Shown: positions 7,440 to 14,921 of the stretch, in pieces
Layout: each line of letters begins with the position of its first letter
Position numbering within the stretch: the stretch's first letter is position 1
Translations under genes and position numbers: made by a program
The notes under the pieces: generated by a model
The model's database searches: none
What the model was told of the DNA's origin: nothing
Seen by the model: the letters and a program-made list of their open reading frames with translations, nothing else
Source: Tidjanibacter sp.
GTDB taxonomy: Bacteria > Bacteroidota > Bacteroidia > Bacteroidales > Rikenellaceae
DNA length: 56,015 nucleotides
Assembly (NCBI GenBank): GCA_017936005.1
Contig: JAGBGK010000017.1
Coordinates: 1 to 56,015 of the forward strand
Direction of reading: 5' to 3'

Positions 7440-8771
7440 TTAGAACTTCATATACGGAATCTTGTACTCCTCGGGGAAGGTGATGAGCTTCTTCTCCTCC
7501 ATCGCCTTATTGCCCAACAAGCACAACAGTGTGGAACAATATGCCTCCTCTACCACATCCTTGGCCTTTTCGCCCGTGATGCACGATTGGCAGAAGGCCG
7601 AAAGGATAATATCGGAGCCATCCTTATCCACACCCACCGTACTCTGGCCGTGGTTGACGTGCACCTCGCCACGAGTAATCGAGTGGGGCACATAGGCAGA
7701 TTTTGTCTCGGGCCTCCACGAAGGGCCTGCAGCAGGGATGGATGCAAGGGCCTTGTCTTTGACACTCTCCAAGAGTTGGCGCATACCCGAAAGTTCGTTA
7801 TCCTCTTCGAGATAGTATATACCCTTGGCCATCTCCATTGTTCCTTTGGTGCCGAGAATCTGGTCTTCCATACCGTTGTACTTATTGGAAATGAGCGACT
7901 CATAGTTGATTTTCACACCATTGGAGTAGCGGTAGAGAACGTTCACATTGTCATAGACCTCCCTGCCATCTTTCCAATAGACAATATCGCCAAGTCCCAT
8001 AATCGACACCGGCATTTTGTGCGAAGCAGCCCAAGTGCAAATCTCCAATTGGTGGCTGGCAAGCTCGGTCATCAGTCCGCCCGACGACTCCTTGTAGAGC
8101 CTCCAATTTATCTTCCTTTCCAACTCTGGCGAGGGCACCGGTCTGCGCCAATCGGCATTGCGGAACCAATGGCAACGCATACCCACCACATCGCCGATGA
8201 GGCCCGAATGTATCATCTGCATACCCTTGATGTACTTCTCGTCATACATCCTCTGCATACAGAAGTAGAGAGCCCTATCGGTCTTTTGGTAGGCCTCCCA
8301 GATGGCCTTACACTCGTCCATCGTGCGGGCCATAGCCTTCTCGCAAAAGACGTGCTTACCGGCCTGCAAAGCATCCAACACTATTGGCGCGTGCCAATTG
8401 AGCGGAGTGGAGATAATCACGCCATCGATATCCTTATCCTCCAACAGTCGGTGGTAGTCGCTGTAAGTCTTTGCCTTGGGGAAGAACTCGGCGGCTTGTC
8501 GGAGGTGTGGTTCGTAGTTGTCGCACACCGCAACCACCTCTGCGTGGGGAATTAACAGGAGGTTGTGTGCGTGGTACATACCCCTACTACCCGTACCAAT
8601 GAGTGCCACACGCGCCTTGTGACCACCAATCTCTTTGAGTTTTTCGGGCGTACACGATTTGAGCCAAGGGGTTGTTGCCAACAGCGCAGCACCACCCGAA
8701 AGGTATCCGAGGTTACGGATAAACTTCCTCAAACTCAAATCCACTCCCAATTGTTGATTTGTCTCTTTCAT
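7440..8771 (-). CDS. Gfo/Idh/MocA oxidoreductase, exported
   Basis: I place the start at the ATG at 8771 (MKETNQQLGVDLSLRKF), giving 443 residues and a 7-base gap after the ApbE gene. The longer frame to 8813 would overlap that gene and adds no recognisable sequence. The N terminus (LSLRKFIRNLGYLSGGAALL) resembles a Tat-like or anchor signal but lacks a clean RR pair. The Rossmann motif VALIGTGSRGMYHAH, then VAVCDNYEP, STPLNWHAP and FCEKAMARTMDE (catalytic-type Lys) identify the family. Near the C terminus SKYNGMEDQILGTKGTMEM is typical of the sugar-oxidoreductase group. A substrate related to the glycan handled by the rest of the locus is likely, but unproven. Confidence 0.85.
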   Translation of the reverse strand: MKETNQQLGVDLSLRKFIRNLGYLSGGAALLATTPWLKSCTPEKLKEIGGHKARVALIGTGSRGMYHAHNLLLIPHAEVVAVCDNYEPHLRQAAEFFPKAKTYSDYHRLLEDKDIDGVIISTPLNWHAPIVLDALQAGKHVFCEKAMARTMDECKAIWEAYQKTDRALYFCMQRMYDEKYIKGMQMIHSGLIGDVVGMRCHWFRNADWRRPVPSPELERKINWRLYKESSGGLMTELASHQLEICTWAASHKMPVSIMGLGDIVYWKDGREVYDNVNVLYRYSNGVKINYESLISNKYNGMEDQILGTKGTMEMAKGIYYLEEDNELSGMRQLLESVKDKALASIPAAGPSWRPETKSAYVPHSITRGEVHVNHGQSTVGVDKDGSDIILSAFCQSCITGEKAKDVVEEAYCSTLLCLLGNKAMEEKKLITFPEEYKIPYMKF

Positions 8772-8778
8772 TTTATGC

Positions 8779-9594
8779 TTAAAGTTCGTACAATTCACAC
8801 TCAATATTCTCAAACCTACGGCCTACCACCTCGCGCTCTTCCTCGGTGGCCACGAGCCACACGGTCGATAGCACCTCTGCATCCAGCGGGTTGTGGGCCA
8901 ACACCGTGGAGGCCACCTGTGAGTTTTCATACTCGCCCGTGGCCGGGTTGATGATGTGTCCCGAATAGTCGGCCGTATTGCCCGACGTGGACATCGACAC
9001 ATCCCTCAGCGCAAACTCCCTCACAAGTTCCCCCGTGTAGGGATTATTGAAGGCCACCTTCCAGCAGTCGCCATAGGGGTGATGTCCGAGAGCCAGCAGC
9101 GAAGAACGTCCAAAGTCCACAAAGGCATTCTCCACTCCCTCCTCTTCCAACAATCTCTTCACCTCCGAAAGTGCATACCCTTTGGCAAAACCTCCAAAAT
9201 CGAGGCTCACGCCCTCTTCGGCAAACCTCACACTGCGGCACTGCTCGTTCCATTCCACCAGAGCAAAGTCCCTCAGTGTAACATCAAACAATCGCTCGGT
9301 CTTGTGGTAATACTCTCCACACAGCCCAATGATGCGTCCAAGTTCTTCGCTCACCTCCACCCACTCATTCGTTGGGCAGAGGGCGTTGAGTCGGGCCACC
9401 TCACTTTGTGCATCAAAGCGGTTGAGCATACCATTCAGCACCTCCAAGCGATCCATCACTCGCCACCACAGCAGGTCGGCATCCTCAGCGTCGGGGTGGA
9501 GCATCAACAGGTCGAAACGTGTTCCCATAATGTGGGGGATGAAGCCGTGAAACAACTGCTCCCCCTCATAGTATTTGGCGCTATTGACCAACAT
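8779..9594 (-). CDS. ApbE-like FAD:protein FMN transferase
   Basis: ApbE enzymes attach FMN covalently to Thr or Ser of target flavoproteins outside the cytoplasmic membrane. This 271-residue protein has the family motifs: HIMGTRFDLLM near the N terminus, NRFDAQSEVARLN, the Mg/FAD motif SLDFGGFAKGYA, VDFGRSSLLALG, and STSGNTADYSGHIINP, with AEVLSTVWLVAT near the end. No signal peptide or lipobox precedes HIMGTRFD, although most Bacteroidota ApbE proteins are exported lipoproteins, so its compartment is unclear. No FMN-binding-domain target is visible in the window. It lies between Gfo/Idh/MocA genes (38 bases upstream, 7 downstream), implying that a flavoprotein takes part in the same pathway or that its target is encoded elsewhere. 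Confidence 0.85.
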   Translation of the reverse strand: MLVNSAKYYEGEQLFHGFIPHIMGTRFDLLMLHPDAEDADLLWWRVMDRLEVLNGMLNRFDAQSEVARLNALCPTNEWVEVSEELGRIIGLCGEYYHKTERLFDVTLRDFALVEWNEQCRSVRFAEEGVSLDFGGFAKGYALSEVKRLLEEEGVENAFVDFGRSSLLALGHHPYGDCWKVAFNNPYTGELVREFALRDVSMSTSGNTADYSGHIINPATGEYENSQVASTVLAHNPLDAEVLSTVWLVATEEEREVVGRRFENIECELYEL

Positions 9595-9632
9595 AACTCT
9601 GCCCTCCCACTCTATGGTTTCTATTCGGAGGA

Positions 9633-11003
9633 CTACTCTTGGGCCTTCCTTACAGCCTCTGTGGTGATATAGTATTTCGAGAGCGTATTATCCACCTCCC
9701 ACTGAGGCAACTCCTCGCCATTCTTGTAGCCGAGAAAGGCCTCTGCGACCTTACCGAAGTGATCTTCGTGTGCAAGGTTCATCTCTTGTGGAATGTTTGC
9801 GCGGTAGCGGCCTTGTGCCTCCTCAACAAAACCCACACCGGGCATCTCCTCCTGCAACTCCTGCTCGAAAGCCGTCAGCGTAGCCTTGAACGCCTCTACA
9901 TCTACACCCTGTGCAGGCTCCACATAGAGGGTTTTAACATAGCCGTTATCCTCATTCTGTAACTGCATAACCGTTGCCTTGGTGCCCTTCTTAACGGAGG
10001 TCGAAGTGTCGCCACTACCCTGTGGAGCCACAAAGTTCCACACGACCTTCATCTGCACACAAACGCCCTTCATCACGGAGTTAATCACACCGTTGGCATT
10101 GACATTAAGCACGCCTCGTTTGACATCTTTCAGCAGATACTCGGGCCACTCCTTCCTACCGGTCGATTGTTCATACTGGGCAGCAGTGATGCGTGTGGGC
10201 CAATGCTCGGCACTCACAACAGCCACATCCTCCACCCTGACGCTCTCCTCGGGGAAACACTGCCAAGCCACCTGGTCAATAAGGTGGGTGGTAACATCGG
10301 CAATACCCTCGCCCTGCTGCTCCACGTCGTAGTACCACGCAGGTCTTACCGAAGGCTTGCCCGACACCATTTTACAAAAGTGGTGAACGCTCTCCTGATA
10401 GACAGCAGGCTCCTCGGGAGTCCCCTGTGTGAGAGTACCGAAGAGGGCTTCGTTGGCAAGAATCTTCTTCTCCAAGATATTCTTCACATCATACCTCTCG
10501 GTCATCATCTCATAAATCACAAGTCCCTTTTCTGCTGCCAGGGTGTATGCCTTTTTGAGCAGTATGTAGTCGTCCGCACTAATAGCCATAGGCTTGTCGG
10601 CCAGCACGTTATAACCCGCCTCAACTGCGGCATAGATATATTGGGTTTTCTTGCGGTTATTGCCTGCCAGCACCACCACGTCGCCCTTGTGTTCGGCAAC
10701 CATACGGTCGAGGTAGTCCTCTCCTGCATAGGTGTCAAGTACCCAATGTGTAGGGTTCTCTGTCCTGCCATTGTAGCTCTCCACAGCACCCACATACTGC
10801 TCCAACTCCGCGCCCTCGGGTGCATACACAGCAACAGTGTCGGCAAAAGCTGACAACTCGTTTTTCTGCAACAAGCTGGCGTGGAAGTGGCCGGGGTCAA
10901 GCACAATAAGCCTGCTCTGCTTCACATCCTCTTTGGGAGTGCAGCACACGCCGACAACAATCATTGCAGCCATAGCAACATATCCAAAAAATTTCTTCAT
11001 CAC
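9633..11003 (-). CDS. Lipoprotein with Gfo/Idh/MocA-like fold and oxidoreductase C-terminal domain
   Basis: A 456-residue lipoprotein. MMKKFFGYVAMAAMIVV precedes the lipobox region GVCC. The body has a degenerate Rossmann half: the usual GxGxxG is replaced by LIVLDPGHFHASLLQK, followed by VVVLAGNNRKKTQYI and NVLADKPMAISADDY, the last containing the conserved Lys. The second half (VHHFCKMVSGKPSVRPAWYYD...EGIADVTTHLIDQVAW) matches the putative oxidoreductase C-terminal domain found in such Bacteroidota proteins. The altered nucleotide-binding loop raises the question of whether it still uses NAD. It sits between nagA and the ApbE gene in the same run and is probably membrane-tethered in the periplasm or on the surface. 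Confidence 0.8.
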   Translation of the reverse strand: MMKKFFGYVAMAAMIVVGVCCTPKEDVKQSRLIVLDPGHFHASLLQKNELSAFADTVAVYAPEGAELEQYVGAVESYNGRTENPTHWVLDTYAGEDYLDRMVAEHKGDVVVLAGNNRKKTQYIYAAVEAGYNVLADKPMAISADDYILLKKAYTLAAEKGLVIYEMMTERYDVKNILEKKILANEALFGTLTQGTPEEPAVYQESVHHFCKMVSGKPSVRPAWYYDVEQQGEGIADVTTHLIDQVAWQCFPEESVRVEDVAVVSAEHWPTRITAAQYEQSTGRKEWPEYLLKDVKRGVLNVNANGVINSVMKGVCVQMKVVWNFVAPQGSGDTSTSVKKGTKATVMQLQNEDNGYVKTLYVEPAQGVDVEAFKATLTAFEQELQEEMPGVGFVEEAQGRYRANIPQEMNLAHEDHFGKVAEAFLGYKNGEELPQWEVDNTLSKYYITTEAVRKAQE

Positions 11004-11043
11004 TATTCTTTCGTTTTTAGGGTGTTAACCGCCCTCTCATTTT

Positions 11044-12234
11044 CTATGCCCTATTGTCGTAGACAATACGTCCCTCGACAATGGTGGTACAAATATTGAT
11101 ATTTTCATCGAAAATAACAACATCTGCATCTTTTCCCACCTCCAAAGAGCCTTTTTTATCACCCACGCCCATAATACGTGCAGGCACCTCGGTTGCACTC
11201 AACACCACCTCTTCGAGGGGTAATTCCGTGAGATTACGCACCGTGCGCACCACCCTATCCATAGTGGCTATACTACCCGCAAAAGCACTGCGGTCGAGGA
11301 GTTTAGCAACGCCATCCTCCACCACAACCTCTTGGCCGTCTTTCAAACCACCCAACAGATAGATTCCATCGGGCATACCTGCGCCACGCATCGAGTCGGT
11401 AATGAGGGCAATCTTGTCTGCACCCTTCACTTTGAACATCAGTTTCAGCAGACTTTGGGGAACGTGGATACCGTCGCCAATAAGCTCCACCGTTGCTCCG
11501 TCGGTGTAGTATCCCCACTCTACCACACCCGCATAGCGATAAGCGTTGCGGCGAGTGATGGTGCTCATACAGGAGTAGAAGTGAGTCAGGTGGGTAAAGC
11601 CCGCCTTGTAGGCCACCTCACACTCATCAAATGTAGCGTTGGTGTGGCCCATAGACATCAGCACACCCCTCTTACGCAACTCCTCGCCCATTTCGGGTGC
11701 GCCCTCCAACTCGGGTGCAAGGCTCCAACGAGCAATGTCGCCATCGGCCTCGTTGAGCAAGCCCATATACTCCTTAGGCTCCGGATTACGCAAAAAGCGG
11801 GGGTCTTGTGCGCCCTTCATCTCGTAGGCAAAATAGGGACCTTCGAGGTGCAAACCACCCATTGCAGCACCGCCCAGCCCTGCCCTCTTAGCCTCCTTAT
11901 ATAGACGGAGTGCATCGTAGAGCGACTCTGTGGTGCTCGAAAGGGTTGTGGGATAGAGGAGCGTGGTGCCGTGCTCGGCGTGTTTTACAAGGGCAGCCTC
12001 GTAAGCCTCCACTGTGCCATCCATAAAGTCGGCACCGCCCGCACCGTGTGTGTGCAGGTCGATAAAACCTGCCGACACCCACCTACCTTTTGCGTCAATT
12101 ACAACAGTATTCTCATCGGCCTCCACAACCTCGGGGCCAACGTAGGCAACTTTGCCGCCTTCAAGCAGCACATTAGCGGCCGTAGACCTACCGCCGCTAA
12201 TCACCGTGCCATTTATAATGGAGATTCTCTTCAT
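11044..12234 (-). CDS. nagA: N-acetylglucosamine-6-phosphate deacetylase
   Basis: NagA removes acetate from GlcNAc-6-phosphate in the cytoplasm, yielding glucosamine-6-phosphate for NagB. The 396-residue amidohydrolase has the metal site HTHGAGGADF (His61, His63), HLEGPYF with Glu131, MGHTNA (His197), THLTHFYSCM, and ITDSMRGAG with the catalytic Asp280. The C terminus closes the beta sandwich (GSLEVGKDADVVIFDE). Length matches characterised NagA enzymes. It lies 8 bases after the MFS importer and 40 before the 9633-11003 gene, so uptake and deacetylation are co-expressed. Its presence argues that the glycan or its side chains contain N-acetylated hexosamine. Confidence 0.95.
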   Translation of the reverse strand: MKRISIINGTVISGGRSTAANVLLEGGKVAYVGPEVVEADENTVVIDAKGRWVSAGFIDLHTHGAGGADFMDGTVEAYEAALVKHAEHGTTLLYPTTLSSTTESLYDALRLYKEAKRAGLGGAAMGGLHLEGPYFAYEMKGAQDPRFLRNPEPKEYMGLLNEADGDIARWSLAPELEGAPEMGEELRKRGVLMSMGHTNATFDECEVAYKAGFTHLTHFYSCMSTITRRNAYRYAGVVEWGYYTDGATVELIGDGIHVPQSLLKLMFKVKGADKIALITDSMRGAGMPDGIYLLGGLKDGQEVVVEDGVAKLLDRSAFAGSIATMDRVVRTVRNLTELPLEEVVLSATEVPARIMGVGDKKGSLEVGKDADVVIFDENINICTTIVEGRIVYDNRA

Positions 12235-12242
12235 ACTATCCT

Positions 12243-13577
12243 CTATTTTTTAGCCTTTCGGGGGCACCAATGCTCAATCTTATGACCAATGGTGGCATAG
12301 AAAATCAGATAGGCAAAGCAAGGAATCAACACCCAATAGCCTGTCTGGAAGTCGAACTTATCGGCTACTGCTGCATAAATCATAGGCAGGATAGCGTTAC
12401 CGCACAAGCCCATCACCAACATCGATGAGCCGAGGCTCGTGAACTTACCCAAGTTGCGGATAGCCAAAGGCCAAATGCCTGCATAGATGAGCGAGTTGGG
12501 GATGCCCAGCAGCACCAAGAACCACAACGAGATGTCGGTATCCAAACCAAACACCCTCACTGCACCCGAGGTGAGCACCACCAACAGCGAGAGAACAAGT
12601 CCGAGAGTGGTGCAAATCACCAAAGCCTTCTGCTGTTTGAGGTATTTGGGGATGAGTGCGATACCGCACAGATAGCCGATAAGGATGCAGGCCAGCGTGA
12701 GCGAGGGAAGAATTTGGGCCTCACTCATACCTACACCCATTGTGCTTGCATAGCGGATGGATGTATCAATCGATACCACCTGCGAGCCGGTGTGGCAGAA
12801 CATTGCCAACATTCCGAGGATGAGGTAGGGATATGCAAAGATATTCTTACGCTCGGTGCCTTCGCCCTCTTCGGCCTTGTTGTCCTTGCTGGGGTTGATG
12901 TCCGGAATGGAGGAGCGATAGAAGATGATACCGAAGGCGAACAGAATGATACCCAAGCAGATGTAGGGAACAATCACACCGCTGATAAGTTGGTCGAGTG
13001 CGGCCTCTTTGGCAGCACCCACGAGAGTACCGTTACCCACCTGCTCCATAATGATTTTGTCGCTCTGACGGATAACCAGCGCCGAGAAGATGAAGGGCGA
13101 GATGATACCTGCGAACTTGTTGCAGATACCCATAATGCTAATCCTTCGTGCGGCACTTTCGATGGGGCCAATGATTGTTACAAATGGGTTGGCAGCGGTT
13201 TGGAGAATTGCCAAGCCCGTACCCAGACTGAACAGACCAACGAGGAACACCCAATAGGTGCGGGTGAGCGCTGCGGGGGTGAACATAAAGGCACCGAAGG
13301 CCATAATCCACAAACCAATCTTAACACCCTTCTTGAAGCCTATCTTGTTGAGCAACACCGAAGCGGGGATGGTCATCAGCAGATAGGCGATGTAGAATGC
13401 GAAAGTTACCAGATAGACCTGCACTTCGCTTTTGAGGTCGCACGCCACCTTGAAGTAGGGAATGAGAATGGAGTTCACCCACGACACAAAGCCGAAGATG
13501 AAGAACAAGCAACCGCACATAAAGAGCGAGCGGATGTAGCCTGCCTTTGAGTTTGCCGTTACACTTTGAGTAGTCAT
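12243..13577 (-). CDS. Sugar MFS transporter (FHS family, FucP/GluP/NagP-like)
   Basis: A 444-residue inner membrane protein with about 12 hydrophobic helices. The first helix region FMCGCLFFIFGFVSWVNSIL, the loop GFKKGVKIGLWIMAFGAFMF and TGLAILQTAANPFVTIIGP are typical of the fucose/glucose/GlcNAc proton-symporter branch of the MFS. Substrate cannot be read from sequence alone. The position directly before nagA (8 bases) and the presence of nagB make GlcNAc or a GlcNAc-containing sugar the best guess. Members work by proton symport of free monosaccharides, so a kinase to phosphorylate the sugar must be encoded elsewhere, since none is visible here. Confidence 0.9.
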   Translation of the reverse strand: MTTQSVTANSKAGYIRSLFMCGCLFFIFGFVSWVNSILIPYFKVACDLKSEVQVYLVTFAFYIAYLLMTIPASVLLNKIGFKKGVKIGLWIMAFGAFMFTPAALTRTYWVFLVGLFSLGTGLAILQTAANPFVTIIGPIESAARRISIMGICNKFAGIISPFIFSALVIRQSDKIIMEQVGNGTLVGAAKEAALDQLISGVIVPYICLGIILFAFGIIFYRSSIPDINPSKDNKAEEGEGTERKNIFAYPYLILGMLAMFCHTGSQVVSIDTSIRYASTMGVGMSEAQILPSLTLACILIGYLCGIALIPKYLKQQKALVICTTLGLVLSLLVVLTSGAVRVFGLDTDISLWFLVLLGIPNSLIYAGIWPLAIRNLGKFTSLGSSMLVMGLCGNAILPMIYAAVADKFDFQTGYWVLIPCFAYLIFYATIGHKIEHWCPRKAKK

Positions 13578-13612
13578 AAGTTTTAGTATTTTTTTGTGTT
13601 TATTTGTTCGTT

Positions 13613-14704
13613 CTATTTCAGGTGATACTCGAAGAACTTGTATATCACCTCGTTGGCCTCGGGGTTGGGTGCGTGCAGTTCTCGGTTAGTCATACCCACA
13701 CGCTCCTTGTAGCCGAGCAACTTGTTGACCTCAACGGAGTGGTTGAGTGCTCTCCACTGCTTGGGCTCGTCGGAGTAGCCGCCCGACACGAGGAAGGGTC
13801 GTGGGGCCATCAGGGCGTGGAGCTCGTGGAGGTTGTGTCCTTCGGCCTTCATATAGTCGTAGGTGCCGAGCGAGCCGAGATACCAAGGTTCCCAATAGTT
13901 GACATACCCACCCTTCTCCTCGGAGAATACAATGCCGGGGTCGCCCCAGGCGGAGCAGGCGAACTTCTCATACAAACACGAGGCAAACATTGCCCACTTG
14001 CCACCGTAGGAGTGGCCCACGATGGCCACCTTTTCGGGGTTGACACTCTCTTCGAGAGCGAGGGCCTCGTAGGCATTTGCGGCGGCATAGCCGAGCATCG
14101 AGAGAGGCTCCACGGTTTCGTTACCCTTCGAGGGGTAGCGGATGGAGTATGTTCTGGATATGGATGTTTCGGTTGTGCCGATGGAGAGTGCCACAAAACC
14201 CCTGCGTGCGAGCTGGATGGCAAAATCACGATGGGGGCCATATTTGAGTCCCTCCTCCATACCGAGTGCCGTTTCGGGCTCGTAGAATACCACTATTGCG
14301 GCAGGCTTGGGGCATTTGGTTGCGGTGGGCACGAGGAGATAACCTTCGGTCTGCTCGTTGGGTGTCCACATAAACCTCACACGGTGGCGAATGATACCCT
14401 CTTCCAACTGCACGGTGTCGAGTTTGGTGAGTGGCTGATTGTAGATAATTTCGGGCCACTGCCCCATTTTGCTGTGCCAATAGTTTTTGATTTCCTCCCT
14501 ACGGAGAGCCCACTGCTCGGCAGTGCGCACGGTGTCGCCATTCTCGAATACGAGTGGGGAGCGCAAGTCGCCAAAGTCGCCCTGCCACTCGGCGGGGACG
14601 TTGAAATATTGGCGAATCTCTTGGGGGAGTTTGCTTGTGCCACAGCAGGCTGTGAGCAGCGATGCGGCACAAATTGCAAGAATATATAGTTGCTTTTTCA
14701 TCAT
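13613..14704 (-). CDS. Alpha/beta-hydrolase lipoprotein, probable carbohydrate esterase
   Basis: A 363-residue exported lipoprotein (MMKKQLYILAICAASLL, lipobox LTACC). The serine hydrolase core has VAIVGHSYGGKWAMF with the nucleophile Ser232, PRPFLVSGGYSD carrying a candidate acid near residue 312, and NRELHAPNP with the candidate His344. The long N-terminal part before the nucleophile and the GKW after it recall acetylxylan-esterase and glucuronoyl-esterase-like groups in Bacteroidales loci, but I cannot assign a CE family. It is the first gene of the second transcription unit, behind the terminator at 14844-14886 and a -7-like box at 14766-14773. A role in removing ester substituents from the glycan before or during cleavage is inferred. 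Confidence 0.78.
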   Translation of the reverse strand: MMKKQLYILAICAASLLTACCGTSKLPQEIRQYFNVPAEWQGDFGDLRSPLVFENGDTVRTAEQWALRREEIKNYWHSKMGQWPEIIYNQPLTKLDTVQLEEGIIRHRVRFMWTPNEQTEGYLLVPTATKCPKPAAIVVFYEPETALGMEEGLKYGPHRDFAIQLARRGFVALSIGTTETSISRTYSIRYPSKGNETVEPLSMLGYAAANAYEALALEESVNPEKVAIVGHSYGGKWAMFASCLYEKFACSAWGDPGIVFSEEKGGYVNYWEPWYLGSLGTYDYMKAEGHNLHELHALMAPRPFLVSGGYSDEPKQWRALNHSVEVNKLLGYKERVGMTNRELHAPNPEANEVIYKFFEYHLK

Positions 14705-14765
14705 CGTAGGCGGTTAGTCTTTGTGGGGTGCGGCACCTACACGTCACCACACTCCAACTCATCTA

Positions 14766-14773
14766 CAAAGTTA
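14766..14773 (-). promoter_or_regulatory. Probable -7 box for the esterase-nagA unit
   Basis: TAACTTTG on the minus strand lies 62 bases upstream of the ATG at 14704, downstream of the terminator at 14844-14886. No TTTG sits at the ideal distance; the nearest are 14 and 25 bases away. The position fits a promoter for the second half of the locus. Confidence 0.4.
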
Positions 14774-14843
14774 TGGCTATTTTGCGACAAAGCCAATACA
14801 AAAAGCGACAACAGCACCTCAAAAAACGCAAAAATACCACGCG

Positions 14844-14884
14844 TAAAAAAACTCGGGGTGAGCCGATGTGTGGCCCACCCCGAG
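14844..14884 (-). terminator. Terminator after the fimbrillin-type lipoprotein
   Basis: On the minus strand CTCGGGGTG pairs with CACCCCGAG (arms 14884-14876 and 14860-14852), extended by GGCC/AGCC inside, and is followed by a run of T (14851-14845). It marks the end of the transcription unit that starts at susC. Confidence 0.85.
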
Positions 14885-14921
14885 GATTCAAATTGTGTGC
14901 GGAAACGCCCGCAATGTTAGT

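Noticed and set aside
8772-8813. Upstream extension of the 7440-8771 oxidoreductase
   Set aside because: It would overlap the ApbE gene and adds no signal or conserved residue.
9633-11003. GH109-type glycosidase as identity for the Gfo/Idh/MocA proteins
   Set aside because: The characteristic GH109 sequence blocks I know are not evident in any of the four; a general oxidoreductase-fold call is safer.
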